Positions 47,172 to 58,313 are shown, counted from the stretch's first letter. The stretch: DNA of 64,000 nucleotides from Actinopolyspora mortivallis DSM 44261 (GCF_000384035.1 NZ_KB913024.1:2939228-3003227); one strand, 5' to 3'. The notes: generated by a model not told the origin, from the sequence alone. Translations and numbers: made by a program.

Positions 47172-47207
47172 GCCGCTTCTCCGGCGCGGAGACCGGAGCA
47201 CGGCTCA
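47169..47207. terminator. Bidirectional terminator spanning two stop codons
   Basis: TGAGCCG (47169-47175) pairs with CGGCTCA (47201-47207), and inside it CTCCGG (47179-47184) pairs with CCGGAG (47193-47198). The outer arms contain the stop codon of the BpsA-like gene (plus) and that of the GGDEF-EAL gene (minus). Confidence 0.6.
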
Positions 47208-49661
47208 CGCTTCGTCCGGCTTCCACGGCAGGACTCCCGCGGTGAGCACGGCGCGGAACTCCTCGGGCGGAACGGCCGGGGAGAACAGCCATCCCTGGTA
47301 ACCGTCCACGCCGGTGCCGGTGAGCGTCTCGAACTGGGCGGAGTTCTCCACGCCCTCGGCCACGCACTCCCTGCCTATGGCCGCGGCCATGTCGACGACC
47401 GCCTTGGTCACGGCCAGATCACAACTGTTCGAATGAATTTCGGAAATGAACTGCCGATCGACCTTGATGATCTGCGCGGGCAGCTCCTTCAACCGCGCGA
47501 GCGAGGAGAATCCCGTACCGAAGTCGTCCACGGCGAACCGTGCCCCCAGGGCCACCAGCTCCCGCATGGCGTCCCTGGACCGGAAGGGGAGCTCGACCAG
47601 TGAGGTCTCCACCAGCTCCAGGACGAGCCGGTCCCAGTCGAGGCCCGAGGCGGCGACACAGTCAGTCACGTAGTCCACGAAACCGTGGTCCCCGGGGACC
47701 AGGGCCCCCAGGTTGACCGCCACCGACACCGGCCCCACGGGGCCACACGGCCAGTCCGCCGCCTCCCGCAGAGCGGTGCGCAGCACCCACCGGTCGATGT
47801 CCCGCAACAGCCCCGCCTGCTCCGCCACCGGCAGGAAGGCACCGGGGGAAAGCAACCCCCGCTCCGGATGCGGCCAGCGCAGCAGGGCCTCGGCACTGAC
47901 GATCTTTCCGGCGGAGTTCACCACGGGCTGGTAGTGCAGACTCAGCTGGTCCCCGTCCAGGGCCTCCCTCAGCTGGCCCTCCATCCGCAACTGACTGTCG
48001 GCCGAGGCCATCAGCGCGGGACCGGCCAACGACACCCGCCCGGGGCCGCTGCGTTTGGCCTCGAACATCGCCGCGTCGGCGAAACGGAGCAGATCGTCGC
48101 CGTCGGTCGCCTCGTCACTCGGTACGGCGGCACCGACGGAGGCCGAGAGCCGCACCAGCTGTCCGCGCAGGGGCACGGCGGTCCCCAGCAGACCGGACAC
48201 CCGGGTGGCCAGCGCGTCCGTACCGCCGACCCGGTCCACGTCGACACAGAGCACCACGAACTCGTCCCCCGAGATGCGCGCGGCCACGCACCCCGGCGGA
48301 AGACCGTCCTCCAGCCTGCGGGCCAAGGCGACGAGAAGCTCGTCACCGGCGTCGTGCCCGAGAGCGTCGTTGATGCGTTTGAAGTTGTCCAGGTCGCAGA
48401 ACAGCACGGCCGTGCTCCCGGGGTTCCGCCCGGCGAGCATCCCGGCCAGCATCTCCTTGACGGCGGTCCGGTTCGGCAGCCCCGTGAGCTCGTCGTGGGT
48501 GGCCTGGAAACGCAACGCCTCCGCGTTGCGTCTGCGTTCGGTGACGTCCTGGAACACCACCAGCCAGAACCTGGTTCCGTCGTCCTGCACCGAGGGGACA
48601 CTGCGCAGTTCGCAGTAAACCGGCTGCCCGTCGGAACGGACCAACATCCGCTGCTGCGGAGAGTTCCCGTGCCCGCGCCGTCGACCGGAGGACTCCGTGT
48701 CGGTCAGGTCGATCGCCCGGTCATCGGGGTGGGTGATCCCCACCGCGCTCGTGCCACGCAGCTGCTCCAGACGGTAGCCGAGCAGCTCGCACAGCGCGTC
48801 GTTGGCGTCGACCAGTCGTTGGCTCTCGTCGAACAGCCCGATCCCGATCGGAGTGACGTCGACCAGGTCGGTGAACCGCTGACTGGACCTCTCCATCCTG
48901 CGCACGGCCGTCCGTTGTTCGGTGACGTCCTGTGCGGTGCCGACCATGAGGGTCCGCCCCGATTCGTCGCTGGAGACCCCGCCGTGGCAGAGCAGAACAC
49001 GCAGCGCACCGTCCGGACGGATGTAGCGGTGTTCGACCTCCAGGGGGACGTGCTCGTCCACGAGTCGCTTCCAACAGGCCCGCACCCGCGCCCGGTCCTC
49101 CGGGTGAATGCGGTCCAGGTAGTACTCGAAGGTGGTCTCGGTGCTCGGCGGGGTGCCGGTGATCTCGAAGAGTATTTCCGAGAGCCGGGTGCTGTTGGTG
49201 CGGGGATCCCACTCCCAGGTACCGATGCGGGCGGCGCGTTGCGCGCTCTGCAATTTGTGCCGTTCGGCGGCCAACATCCCCGCGGTCGGAGTCACCAGGT
49301 CGGACACGTCGACCAGCAGGGTGACGGTCAGCAGCGGGTTCTCCCGGTGCGACCAACTCAGCACCCGAAACCACGACCGCCCGTCCCCGTTCCGGGGGCG
49401 AGCGAACTCCCCCTCCACCCGCAGCAGCTCGGTGAGCTCCCGTCCCAGCAGCTCCTCCTCGGAACCCGTGCCGAGCGATCTCGCCGCCTGTTCGGTCGCG
49501 CGAATGACCAGGCCCTCGGAGGTGCTGAGTAAGGCGGGGGCGTCCGGCAGGGACTCCACGGCCACCCGGGAGTCGGCGACTCCCGGTCCGATCACCTCGG
49601 CACTGTCCACCGAGGGCAGCCCCTCACGCACCCACCGGGTTCGCCTGCTGCGTTCGGTCAA
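47205..49661 (-). CDS. PAS-GGDEF-EAL cyclic-di-GMP signalling protein
   Basis: 818 residues, cytoplasmic. PAS-like domains lie at about 35-120, 140-250 and 260-375. The GGDEF domain spans about 385-545; its signature is S464-G-D-E-F, with the first Gly replaced by Ser and no RxxD inhibitory site just before. The EAL domain spans about 565-805 and looks intact: EALLRW at 591, the ELVETS segment, DDFGTGFSSL, IKVDRQFI and AEGVEN. It may make or, more likely, degrade cyclic di-GMP in response to a PAS signal. Start ATG at 49661. No transmembrane span is seen. Confidence 0.92.
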   Translation of the reverse strand: MTERSRRTRWVREGLPSVDSAEVIGPGVADSRVAVESLPDAPALLSTSEGLVIRATEQAARSLGTGSEEELLGRELTELLRVEGEFARPRNGDGRSWFRVLSWSHRENPLLTVTLLVDVSDLVTPTAGMLAAERHKLQSAQRAARIGTWEWDPRTNSTRLSEILFEITGTPPSTETTFEYYLDRIHPEDRARVRACWKRLVDEHVPLEVEHRYIRPDGALRVLLCHGGVSSDESGRTLMVGTAQDVTEQRTAVRRMERSSQRFTDLVDVTPIGIGLFDESQRLVDANDALCELLGYRLEQLRGTSAVGITHPDDRAIDLTDTESSGRRRGHGNSPQQRMLVRSDGQPVYCELRSVPSVQDDGTRFWLVVFQDVTERRRNAEALRFQATHDELTGLPNRTAVKEMLAGMLAGRNPGSTAVLFCDLDNFKRINDALGHDAGDELLVALARRLEDGLPPGCVAARISGDEFVVLCVDVDRVGGTDALATRVSGLLGTAVPLRGQLVRLSASVGAAVPSDEATDGDDLLRFADAAMFEAKRSGPGRVSLAGPALMASADSQLRMEGQLREALDGDQLSLHYQPVVNSAGKIVSAEALLRWPHPERGLLSPGAFLPVAEQAGLLRDIDRWVLRTALREAADWPCGPVGPVSVAVNLGALVPGDHGFVDYVTDCVAASGLDWDRLVLELVETSLVELPFRSRDAMRELVALGARFAVDDFGTGFSSLARLKELPAQIIKVDRQFISEIHSNSCDLAVTKAVVDMAAAIGRECVAEGVENSAQFETLTGTGVDGYQGWLFSPAVPPEEFRAVLTAGVLPWKPDEA

Positions 49662-50089
49662 GGGCCAACCTCCGCATCACCGCTTCGCGCGCCGTGCACA
49701 CTGGCTGGGATCCGGATTGTGGTAGACACCACACCTCGTTCTTCCAACCATACCGGCATTCGAGTGAAAAATTCAGCCACAACGTCGAGAAGTGACCGAA
49801 CACTTCTCAAGGTGGGACGCACAACGGCCGAAAATGTGATGCCGTGCCGGACAAGTCACACCGCTCTCGCCGTGTTCGACGGAATCGGGCGGTGTTTCCG
49901 GCGGACGGACGCGGAGAGAGTCACGGAGGTCGACGTCGGCGGCTCTTCCGCACCGGAGGAGGCCGGGCACCGGGCGGACGTGGCGGGCGGGAGAGTCCCG
50001 CCGTTCCTTCCGGCGCCCCGGCACTCACCCCGCTCGGGGCGGGCACGCCCCCGGGAAGGCGGGGTTCACGTGCCCGTCGCTCCGGCGGG
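49662..50089. other. Region upstream of the GGDEF-EAL gene and downstream of malic enzyme
   Basis: 428 bp with no convincing gene. The malic-enzyme terminator candidate lies at 50040-50076. The GGDEF-EAL promoter should be in the AT-richer part near 49690-49800; I cannot pick boxes with confidence. Confidence 0.4.
50040..50076 (-). terminator. Candidate terminator of the malic enzyme gene
   Basis: CGGGCACG (50040-50047) pairs with CGTGCCCG (50069-50076), with further internal CCCC/GGGG pairing in the loop. It starts 14 bp past the stop of the minus-strand gene. Confidence 0.55.
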
Positions 50090-51316
50090 TCAGGCGGTGG
50101 CCACCCCGTCACGACGGGCGGCCTCGGCGACGGCGGCGGTGACCTCGGGAGCCACCCGGGGGTCGAGTGGGCTGGGCACGATGTAGTCGGCGGACAGCGC
50201 CTCGGCCGCCACCTCGGCGATGGCCTCGGCGGCGGCGACCTTCATCCGGTCGCTGATCATGCGCGCCCCGGCCTGTAGGGCTCCCCGGAATATTCCGGGG
50301 AAGGCCAGCACGTTGTTGATCTGGTTCGGGAAGTCGCTGCGGCCGGTCGCCACCACGGCGGCGTGGGCGGCGGCCGTGTCCGGGTGGATCTCCGGATCGG
50401 GGTTGGACAGCGCGAACACGATCGCGTCCTCGGCCATGGTGGCCACGTGTTCGGCGGGGATGGTTCCGGCGGAGACCCCGATCAGCACGTCGGCACCACG
50501 CAGCGCCTCCGCCAGACCCCCGGTGATCCCTCGGGGGTTCGTACGCCGGGCCAGTTCCTCCTTGATCGGGGTGAGGTTGTCCCGGCCCGCGTGGATGACC
50601 CCACGGGAGTCGGCCACGACCACCTCGCCGACCCCGGCGGCTTCGAGGATCTCCGCGCAGGCCACTCCGGCGGCACCGGCGCCGGAGATCACCACCCGCA
50701 GCGAGCCGAACTCGCGGCCGGACAACTGGCAGGCGTTGCGCAACGCAGCGAGGGTCACCACCGCCGTGCCGTGCTGGTCGTCGTGCATGACCGGGCAGTC
50801 CAGCGCCTCGATCAGCCGGCGTTCGAGGTCGAAGCACCGGGGCGCCGCGACGTCCTCCAGGTTGACCGCCCCGAACGAGGGACGCAGACGCACCAGCGTC
50901 TCGACGATCTCGTCGTTGTCCGTGGTGTCCAGCACCAGGGGGAAGGAGTCCAGGTCCGCGAAGGACTTGAACAGGGCGGCCTTGCCCTCCATGACGGGCA
51001 GCGAGGCCCGGGGGCCGATGTCGCCGAGTCCCAGCACGGCGGTGCCGTCGCTGACCACGGCCACGAGTTGACTGGTCCAGGTGTAGCGCGCGGCCAGGGT
51101 CTCGTCGGCGGAAATGGCTCGGCTGACCTGGGCCACACCGGGGGTGTAGGCGATCGAGAGGTCACGGGGGGTCGTCAGCGCGGTCGACGGCGCGACGGAA
51201 AGCTTGCCGCCCTCGTGGGCACCGAAGATCTCCTCGGTGGTGAGTTCAGCGTTGACCGCCGATGGGGGCGTCTCCGCCGAATCGGACGTGTTCTCTTGGT
51301 CACTAACGGTGGTCAC
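50090..51316 (-). CDS. NAD(P)-dependent malic enzyme
   Basis: 408 residues. It decarboxylates malate to pyruvate. Segments: LSIAYTPGVAQVSRAI near residue 52 (catalytic Tyr), AVNLEDVAAPRCFDLERRL, HDDQHGTAVVTLAAL, and the nucleotide-binding loop VISGAGAAGVACAEIL near 205, then ALSNPDPEI. It is the compact bacterial type. GTG at 51316 is preceded by AGGAGGG. NAD versus NADP preference is not decided from sequence alone. Confidence 0.94.
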   Translation of the reverse strand: MTTVSDQENTSDSAETPPSAVNAELTTEEIFGAHEGGKLSVAPSTALTTPRDLSIAYTPGVAQVSRAISADETLAARYTWTSQLVAVVSDGTAVLGLGDIGPRASLPVMEGKAALFKSFADLDSFPLVLDTTDNDEIVETLVRLRPSFGAVNLEDVAAPRCFDLERRLIEALDCPVMHDDQHGTAVVTLAALRNACQLSGREFGSLRVVISGAGAAGVACAEILEAAGVGEVVVADSRGVIHAGRDNLTPIKEELARRTNPRGITGGLAEALRGADVLIGVSAGTIPAEHVATMAEDAIVFALSNPDPEIHPDTAAAHAAVVATGRSDFPNQINNVLAFPGIFRGALQAGARMISDRMKVAAAEAIAEVAAEALSADYIVPSPLDPRVAPEVTAAVAEAARRDGVATA

Positions 51317-51714
51317 GGCGTCCCTCCTGTTGCCTTGACCTGGCCGACGGGAAAGGAGCTTTCCGGTCGGCGGACGGGCGACGCCATACCGGAGAAGCTG
51401 GTGCCTCCGGGAGGCGTCTAGGGGTGACCGAGACTGACTGCCCGGATCGGGCAGCGGCTCGGCGGACGCTGCGGTCCGACAAGTCTGCCAGGCCACCCCG
51501 CGGCTGTCTGCGACTGGTGTCACAGCTCACCAGTATCTTCAACAAAATGTCAATATATTCTCCGCGGATCCGGACACGGTGGGCCGCTTGGGGAACACCC
51601 ACAGCAGCCGATCCTCTCCTCGAGGCAGCCGCCGCCGCACCACGCGAGGCCGCCGCGTGCGTCGTCAGCCGACCACCCGGCGGGGCTACCGAGAGACTCC
51701 TTAGGCTTACCCTC
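51317..51714. promoter_or_regulatory. Divergent control region of malic enzyme and the RmlC-like gene
   Basis: 398 bp, no gene. TAGGCT at 51702-51707 lies 7 nt before the RmlC-like GTG, which has no SD, fitting a leaderless transcript. An AT-rich segment near 51535-51560 could hold the malic-enzyme promoter, but no clear hexamer pair was found. Confidence 0.5.
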
Positions 51715-52323
51715 GTGCGAGTACGTCACACCGACATCAACGGGGCCCTGGAGTTCACCCCTCCGGTCTTTCCCGACCAGCGCGGACTGTTCGTCGCCCC
51801 CTTCCAACAGGCCCCCTTCGTCGAGGCCACCGGGCATCCCATGCCGCTGGCGCAGGTCAACAACAGCGTCTCCCGCCGGGGAGTGATCCGCGGGGTCCAC
51901 TTCGCCGACGTCCCCCCCGGACAGGCCAAGTACGTCTACTGCGCACGGGGGAGCCTGCTGGACGTGGTCGTCGACGTGCGTGAGGGTTCCCCCACCTTCG
52001 GACGGTGGGAGGCGGTGCGGCTGGACGCCGAGCGTTACAACGCCGTCTACCTCGCCGAAGGGCTCGGTCACGCTTTCGCGGCACTGACCGAGGAGACCGT
52101 GATGATCTACCTGTGCTCGACCCCCTACAACCCTCCGGCCGAGCACGCGGTCAACCCGCTGGACCCCGAGCTGGGCCTGCCCTGGGGGGAACTGGACACC
52201 TCCCCGATCCTGTCCGACAAGGACCGCGAGGCCCCCGGACTGGCCGAGGCGGCAGCCGCCGGAGCGCTTCCCTCCTATCAGGACTGTCTGGACCAGTACG
52301 AGCGGAGACGCTCCCTCGGTTGA
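51715..52323 (+). CDS. dTDP-4-dehydrorhamnose 3,5-epimerase-like protein
   Basis: A 202-residue cupin of the RmlC family. It has FPDQRGLFVAPFQQAPFVEA near residue 18, SRRGVIRGVHFADVPPGQAK near 54 (catalytic His and Lys), and YLAEGLGHAFAAL near 110. The enzyme would epimerise dTDP-4-keto-6-deoxyglucose for deoxysugar synthesis, but no other rml gene is near, so the sugar product is unknown. The start GTG at 51715 appears leaderless (TANNNT 7 nt upstream). It ends 13 bp before the convergent GMC oxidase stop. Confidence 0.88.
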   Translation: MRVRHTDINGALEFTPPVFPDQRGLFVAPFQQAPFVEATGHPMPLAQVNNSVSRRGVIRGVHFADVPPGQAKYVYCARGSLLDVVVDVREGSPTFGRWEAVRLDAERYNAVYLAEGLGHAFAALTEETVMIYLCSTPYNPPAEHAVNPLDPELGLPWGELDTSPILSDKDREAPGLAEAAAAGALPSYQDCLDQYERRRSLG

Positions 52324-52336
52324 GCACGACCGCCCC

Positions 52337-54365
<2,029 letters not shown>

Positions 54366-54385
54366 ACCCACCTCCGTAAGACAAA

Positions 54386-54411
54386 GCCGATCCTAACGGA
54401 GTAGGGTCGGC
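54386..54411. promoter_or_regulatory. Overlapping divergent promoters of sodX and sodN within an inverted repeat
   Basis: GCCGATCC (54386-54393) and GGGTCGGC (54404-54411) form an 8-bp inverted repeat with one G-U pair and a 10-nt centre. The -10-like TAGGAT (minus, 54395-54390) for sodX and TAGGGT (plus, 54402-54407) for sodN lie back to back on it. A dimeric regulator bound here would block both genes. Confidence 0.5.
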
Positions 54412-54449
54412 CCTGTCGGAGCATTCACTGTCACTGTCAGGGAGGAAGT

Positions 54450-54857
54450 ATGCGATTGCTGTCGCGACTTCTCGGTCCTCGTCTGGAGGCCACCGCGCAC
54501 TGTGACCTGCCGTGCGGCGTGTACGACCCGGCTCAGGCCCGGATCGAGGCCGAATCGGTCAAGGCCATCCAGGAGAAGTACCAGAACAACGAGGACCCCG
54601 AGTTCCGCACTCGCGCGATCAACATCGCCGAGCAGCGTTCGGAGCTGGTCAAGCACCACCTCTGGGTACTGTGGACCGACTACTTCAAGGCCCACCACTT
54701 CGAGAAGTACCCGCAGCTGCACGAGCTGGTGAACAAGGCGACCAAGGCAGCCGGTGCCGCCGGTACCAAGGGCTCGATGGACCCGTCCACCGGCCAGGAG
54801 CTGCTGGACTACATCGCCGAGATCGACAAGATCTTCTGGGAAACCAAGAAGGGCTGA
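54450..54857 (+). CDS. sodN: Nickel-containing superoxide dismutase
   Basis: 135 residues. A 16-residue leader (ending LEATA) precedes the nickel hook H17-C18-D-L-P-C22-G-V-Y; mature His1, Cys2 and Cys6 bind nickel. The rest is the four-helix bundle with KAIQEKYQNNEDPEFRTRA. It turns superoxide into oxygen and hydrogen peroxide in the cytoplasm as a hexamer. ATG at 54450 follows GGGAGGAAGT. A good terminator follows. sodX, its protease, is divergent next door. Confidence 0.97.
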   Translation: MRLLSRLLGPRLEATAHCDLPCGVYDPAQARIEAESVKAIQEKYQNNEDPEFRTRAINIAEQRSELVKHHLWVLWTDYFKAHHFEKYPQLHELVNKATKAAGAAGTKGSMDPSTGQELLDYIAEIDKIFWETKKG

Positions 54858-54874
54858 AGCCGTAGCCTTCTTCA

Positions 54875-54916
54875 CGGCGCTGACCGGCGAAAACACCACT
54901 TCGTCGGTCAGCGCCG
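54875..54916 (+). terminator. Terminator after sodN
   Basis: CGGCGCTGACCG (54875-54886) pairs with CGGTCAGCGCCG (54905-54916), a perfect 12-bp stem, followed by TTTC. It begins 17 bp past the stop. Confidence 0.8.
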
Positions 54917-55109
54917 TTTCATGTCGACCGGCTCCTACGGACTGTGGACGGCCGACGGCACACAGAGGACCACACTGACGGAAGAGGGAAGTTGGGGGCC
55001 GATCGGCCCGGACTCAGGACCGTCGAACTCCCCAAAAGGAGGGATCGTCAAAAGAGAACCGCCAACACGCCCCGCGAGAAAACATGCCGGCAATGATTTG
55101 ACTTTTCGG

Positions 55110-55328
55110 TTATTCACCGTCACCGCACGTCGGACCGCCCGCTTTACGCCGCACGAGTTCTACCAGACTAGCCACGAGAAGGGCTGTTGTCAGTATGACC
55201 AGAATCCATCTAATAGGTTCCGGCAAGAGCGAACTCGCCCCCGAGGTCACGTTCACTATCAGCGTGAAGTCGACCAGAAGAAGAAGTATGGAACCAGCCA
55301 CCAGGAACTTGGACGATATCTGCGTCAC
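55110..55328 (-). CDS. Small two-span membrane protein
   Basis: 72 residues with two hydrophobic spans (about 8-26 and 40-58) and a basic then acidic tail. GTG at 55328 has TGAGG about 5 nt upstream. No family is recognised. It lies in a lower-GC stretch and may be paired with the open frame just upstream (55344-55637). Confidence 0.5.
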   Translation of the reverse strand: MTQISSKFLVAGSILLLLVDFTLIVNVTSGASSLLPEPIRWILVILTTALLVASLVELVRRKAGGPTCGDGE

Positions 55329-55343
55329 AGCGACCTCACAGTA

Positions 55344-55637
55344 CTAGCTCTCACCAAGAGGCAACAGAGCCACCGTTCTCATCCTGACATGATCTCGGAA
55401 CACCACCTCCAGACATCCCGTAGGCAGCCAGAGCCGAATGAGCGTCATCCGTTTCTCGTTGTTGTTCGCGACGAACGAGAAAACCGAGTGTTTGTCGAAC
55501 AGCACAATCCGTTCACATTCATCCGGACCGGTTGACTTGTAGCACCGCTTCGGATGGAAGCCGCACTCAGAGGGCCTGAGAGGGCGCGTGACGTCGTGCA
55601 CCAGCCAGGGTTCTCTCCTTTCCACCCCGAGCGGCAC
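55344..55637 (-). CDS. Possible small protein of unknown function
   Basis: Up to 97 residues; the start is uncertain. The C-terminal two thirds (FDKHSVFSFVANNNEKRMTL, then WLPTGCLEVVFRDHVRMR) are protein-like; the N-terminal third may not be translated. It ends 15 bp before the small membrane gene, on the same strand, so the two could be co-transcribed. The DNA is less GC-rich than neighbours, as if recently acquired. Confidence 0.35.
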   Translation of the reverse strand: MPLGVERREPWLVHDVTRPLRPSECGFHPKRCYKSTGPDECERIVLFDKHSVFSFVANNNEKRMTLIRLWLPTGCLEVVFRDHVRMRTVALLPLGES

Positions 55638-55802
55638 TCTCGCCCGGCGGGAGATGCGGCGCCTCGCTCCCCTCCGGGGATCCCCAGGCCGTGTCCTCTC
55701 CGGGCTCGGCGCACGAACACTTATTTAGGTGTACTATGCAACATAAGGAGGTCGACAGCACCCCCGGCCAGGAACCGCGTGCACAGACCAGGGAGCCGCC
55801 CC

Positions 55803-57305
55803 ATGAGCGCCCGGGAGGAACCGGAACTCACCCGACGCATCGAACAGGCCATCACCCGACCCGCCACCGACGACGCCTTCGACGTGGACACCGCGTTCGC
55901 GGAAGTGCTCGCCGAGCTCGGGATGACCCCGCAGGACACCGGGGGCAGGGTCACCTTCCACGGAGCCGACCCCGTCGTGCCGAGCACCCTGCGGCTGGGA
56001 GCGGCCGCCGGCATCGCCCTGGCGGCCAAGTCCGCCGCCGTGGCCACACTGTGGCGGTGGCGCGGCGGACCGGGTCAGGACATCTCCGTCGACCTGCGCA
56101 GCGCGCCCCACCGACTGTGCCCGTTCTACGACCGCCGCTGGGAACTGCTGAACGGTTACCCACCGGCCACCACCAGCAACGTCAACCAGGCGTTCAACTT
56201 CTCCTTCTACCCCACCTCCGACTCCCGCTGGGTGATGCCGTTGAACCCCTACCCCGGGATCAAGGTGGCCGCCCAGAAGCTGTTGGACGTCCCCGACGAC
56301 CCGGACGCCGTGGCGCGGGCGGTGTCCCGGTGGCGCTCCTGGGACCTGGAGCGGGCCGGGGCCGAGGCCGGGGTCGTGATGCCCGTGCTGCGCTCGCCCG
56401 AGGAGATCCTCGCCGAACCCCAGTACCGGGACCACCTCGCCCACATGCCACTGGTCCGGGTCGACAGAATCGGAGACAGCCCCGCCGAACCGCTCCCCTC
56501 GGACGGCGAACAACCCTTGAGCGGCATCAGAGCCCTGGGAATGGGACACGTGATCGCCGGAGCCGGAGTCGGTCGCGCCCTGGCGCTGCACGGCGCCGAC
56601 ACGTTGAACATCTGGCGCCCCGGTGAACACGAGCACGACACCACCTACGCCACCGCCAATGTCGGTGTCCGCTCCGCCACGGTCGACCCGCGTTCCCCCG
56701 AAGGGGCCTGCCGGTTGCGGGAACTGCTGGGCGAGGCGGACGTCTTCTACGCCAACCGGCGCCCCGGCTACCTGCACGAGATCGGATTCGACGCGGAGCA
56801 GGCCGCCGCCGTGCGACCGGGGATCGTGCACGCCACCACCACCCTCAACGGCCCCACCGGCCCGTGGGCCGACCGGGTGGGTTTCGACCAGACCGCGGGC
56901 AGCCTGGCCGGGATGATGCACCTGGAGGGCGACGGCCAACGGCCGGCCCTTCCCCCGATCATGGTGGTCAACGACTACATCGTCTCCTGGCTGTTGGCCG
57001 CGGGCGTCGGGCGGGCACTGGCCAGACGGGCCGTCGAGGGCGGCAGCTACCGGGTGCACGTCTCGCTGACCCGAGCGGCGCTGTGGATCCTCAGCCTCGG
57101 AATCTTCGACAGGGACTACGCCCACCGGGTGGCGGGCACCGGAACACGTCACGCCTACCTCGACCCGGAGACCTTCACGGACGAGACTCCCCTGGGGACC
57201 TACCAGGGTGTCACCGACCAGGTGCGCATGTCGGCCACCCCGGGCCGGTACCCCTTCACCCTCGTTCCACGCGGTTCGTGCCGACCGGAGTGGACGCCGC
57301 GCTGA
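55803..57305 (+). CDS. Class III (CaiB/BaiF) CoA-transferase family protein
   Basis: 500 residues. Segments typical of the family: GGPGQDISVDLRSAPH near 100, GIRALGMGHVIAGAGVGRAL near 242, and TTLNGPTGPWADRVGFDQTAG near 345. Such enzymes move CoA between carboxylic acids. The substrate is unknown, and the N-terminal half is diverged from the best-known members. I chose ATG at 55803 with AGGGAG upstream. A -10-like TACTAT (55732-55737) and an AT-rich start region lie upstream. It stands alone. Confidence 0.85.
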   Translation: MSAREEPELTRRIEQAITRPATDDAFDVDTAFAEVLAELGMTPQDTGGRVTFHGADPVVPSTLRLGAAAGIALAAKSAAVATLWRWRGGPGQDISVDLRSAPHRLCPFYDRRWELLNGYPPATTSNVNQAFNFSFYPTSDSRWVMPLNPYPGIKVAAQKLLDVPDDPDAVARAVSRWRSWDLERAGAEAGVVMPVLRSPEEILAEPQYRDHLAHMPLVRVDRIGDSPAEPLPSDGEQPLSGIRALGMGHVIAGAGVGRALALHGADTLNIWRPGEHEHDTTYATANVGVRSATVDPRSPEGACRLRELLGEADVFYANRRPGYLHEIGFDAEQAAAVRPGIVHATTTLNGPTGPWADRVGFDQTAGSLAGMMHLEGDGQRPALPPIMVVNDYIVSWLLAAGVGRALARRAVEGGSYRVHVSLTRAALWILSLGIFDRDYAHRVAGTGTRHAYLDPETFTDETPLGTYQGVTDQVRMSATPGRYPFTLVPRGSCRPEWTPR

Positions 57306-57503
57306 ACTCCCTCCCACTCCGGCACGGGCAGCGCGGGGACTCGTTGCCGAACCACTCGACGCCGTCTTCCGGACGAACGAGCGCCCCTGCCCGTGTCCCA
57401 CGGAAACTCGAACGAACGGCCCACGGTTGACGGATTCCGTCCGGTGGGAAAAAGGATAATCTGGCCGGGCCAACCGGAACGCAGCACGACGCGAGGTGTC
57501 GGC

Positions 57504-57836
57504 ATGCCCACTCGGCCGATCAGCAGGTACTTCAACCACGGACTGACGTTCCGCTGGGCCCAGGGAGACCGCGAGATCGCCGTGAAACGCGGTTACGTCG
57601 TGGAGGGCAACCCGTTCATCGAGGTGACCAGGCCCAAGCACTTCGCGATATCCGACCGCCCCTCCGAGGACCCGGCCCGGGACCGGGAAACCTGGGTGGC
57701 GGCGATCCCCGCCAACCCCTCGGACTGGGACAAGCCCGGGGCGCTGGCACGCATCGCCGAGAACTGGGCCGCCGCCAACCCCCGGAGTCTTCCCGGCGAC
57801 CCCCGTGGCGAGAACGGGTCGGGTCGTCCCCGGTGA
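57504..57836 (+). CDS. Uncharacterised small soluble protein
   Basis: 110 residues starting MPTRPISRYFNHGLTFRWAQ; the middle part AVKRGYVVEGNPFIEVTRPK looks like beta strands and the end is Pro/Gly/Arg-rich. GAGG is about 8 nt before the ATG at 57504; an upstream in-frame ATG at 57393 is less likely. GATAAT at 57455-57460 is a strong -10-like box for a leader of about 37 nt. I do not recognise the family. Confidence 0.55.
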   Translation: MPTRPISRYFNHGLTFRWAQGDREIAVKRGYVVEGNPFIEVTRPKHFAISDRPSEDPARDRETWVAAIPANPSDWDKPGALARIAENWAAANPRSLPGDPRGENGSGRPR

Positions 57837-57878
57837 TCCCAGCCACTCGGACTCCGTCGGACGGAGACCGACATGCAC

Positions 57879-58313
57879 TCACCGTGTTTCGCGCTCCCCC
57901 CGCGCGGCCGTCACGGAACCCGTCCACCAGTTCCTGCCGGCACGGTTGAACAGACACCACAGCACGAACACGGCGGGCACCGCGAACGCGAACGCCACCA
58001 GCGGGCTGTCCGAGGGGCCCATCGCGTACCAGGAGACCCCGAGCAGCAACAACTGCAGCAGCAGTACCGGTGTGCGTGCCCAGTGCTTGCTCCGCAGCAG
58101 GCCGATCCCCGCGGCCAGCACACCGAGGGAGATGATCCCGAAGTAACCGGCCTCACCGTACGTGGAACTCCGGCTGAGCGAACCGGCCGAGCCCAGGTCG
58201 AGCTGGCTGGCGCGGATCAGCAGAGCCACGACGAAAACCAAGCCGGCCAGTGCCTGCAGCACGGTCACCGCACCGGCGAGGCGGACTGTACGGGGGGCTG
58301 TCGCTGCCGACAC
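57879..58313 (-). CDS. Four-span integral membrane protein of unknown function
   Basis: 144 residues, four hydrophobic spans (about 12-32, 55-72, 79-95 and 103-123). No charged residues lie within the spans that would suggest transport. GTG at 58313 follows an AGG-containing site. It is convergent with the 57504 gene. Similar small four-span proteins are common in actinobacteria; the role is not known. Confidence 0.65.
   Translation of the reverse strand: MSAATAPRTVRLAGAVTVLQALAGLVFVVALLIRASQLDLGSAGSLSRSSTYGEAGYFGIISLGVLAAGIGLLRSKHWARTPVLLLQLLLLGVSWYAMGPSDSPLVAFAFAVPAVFVLWCLFNRAGRNWWTGSVTAARGERETR

Noticed and set aside
55734-57878. Minus-strand open frame of 714 codons
   Set aside because: Antisense of the CoA-transferase; no recognisable protein.
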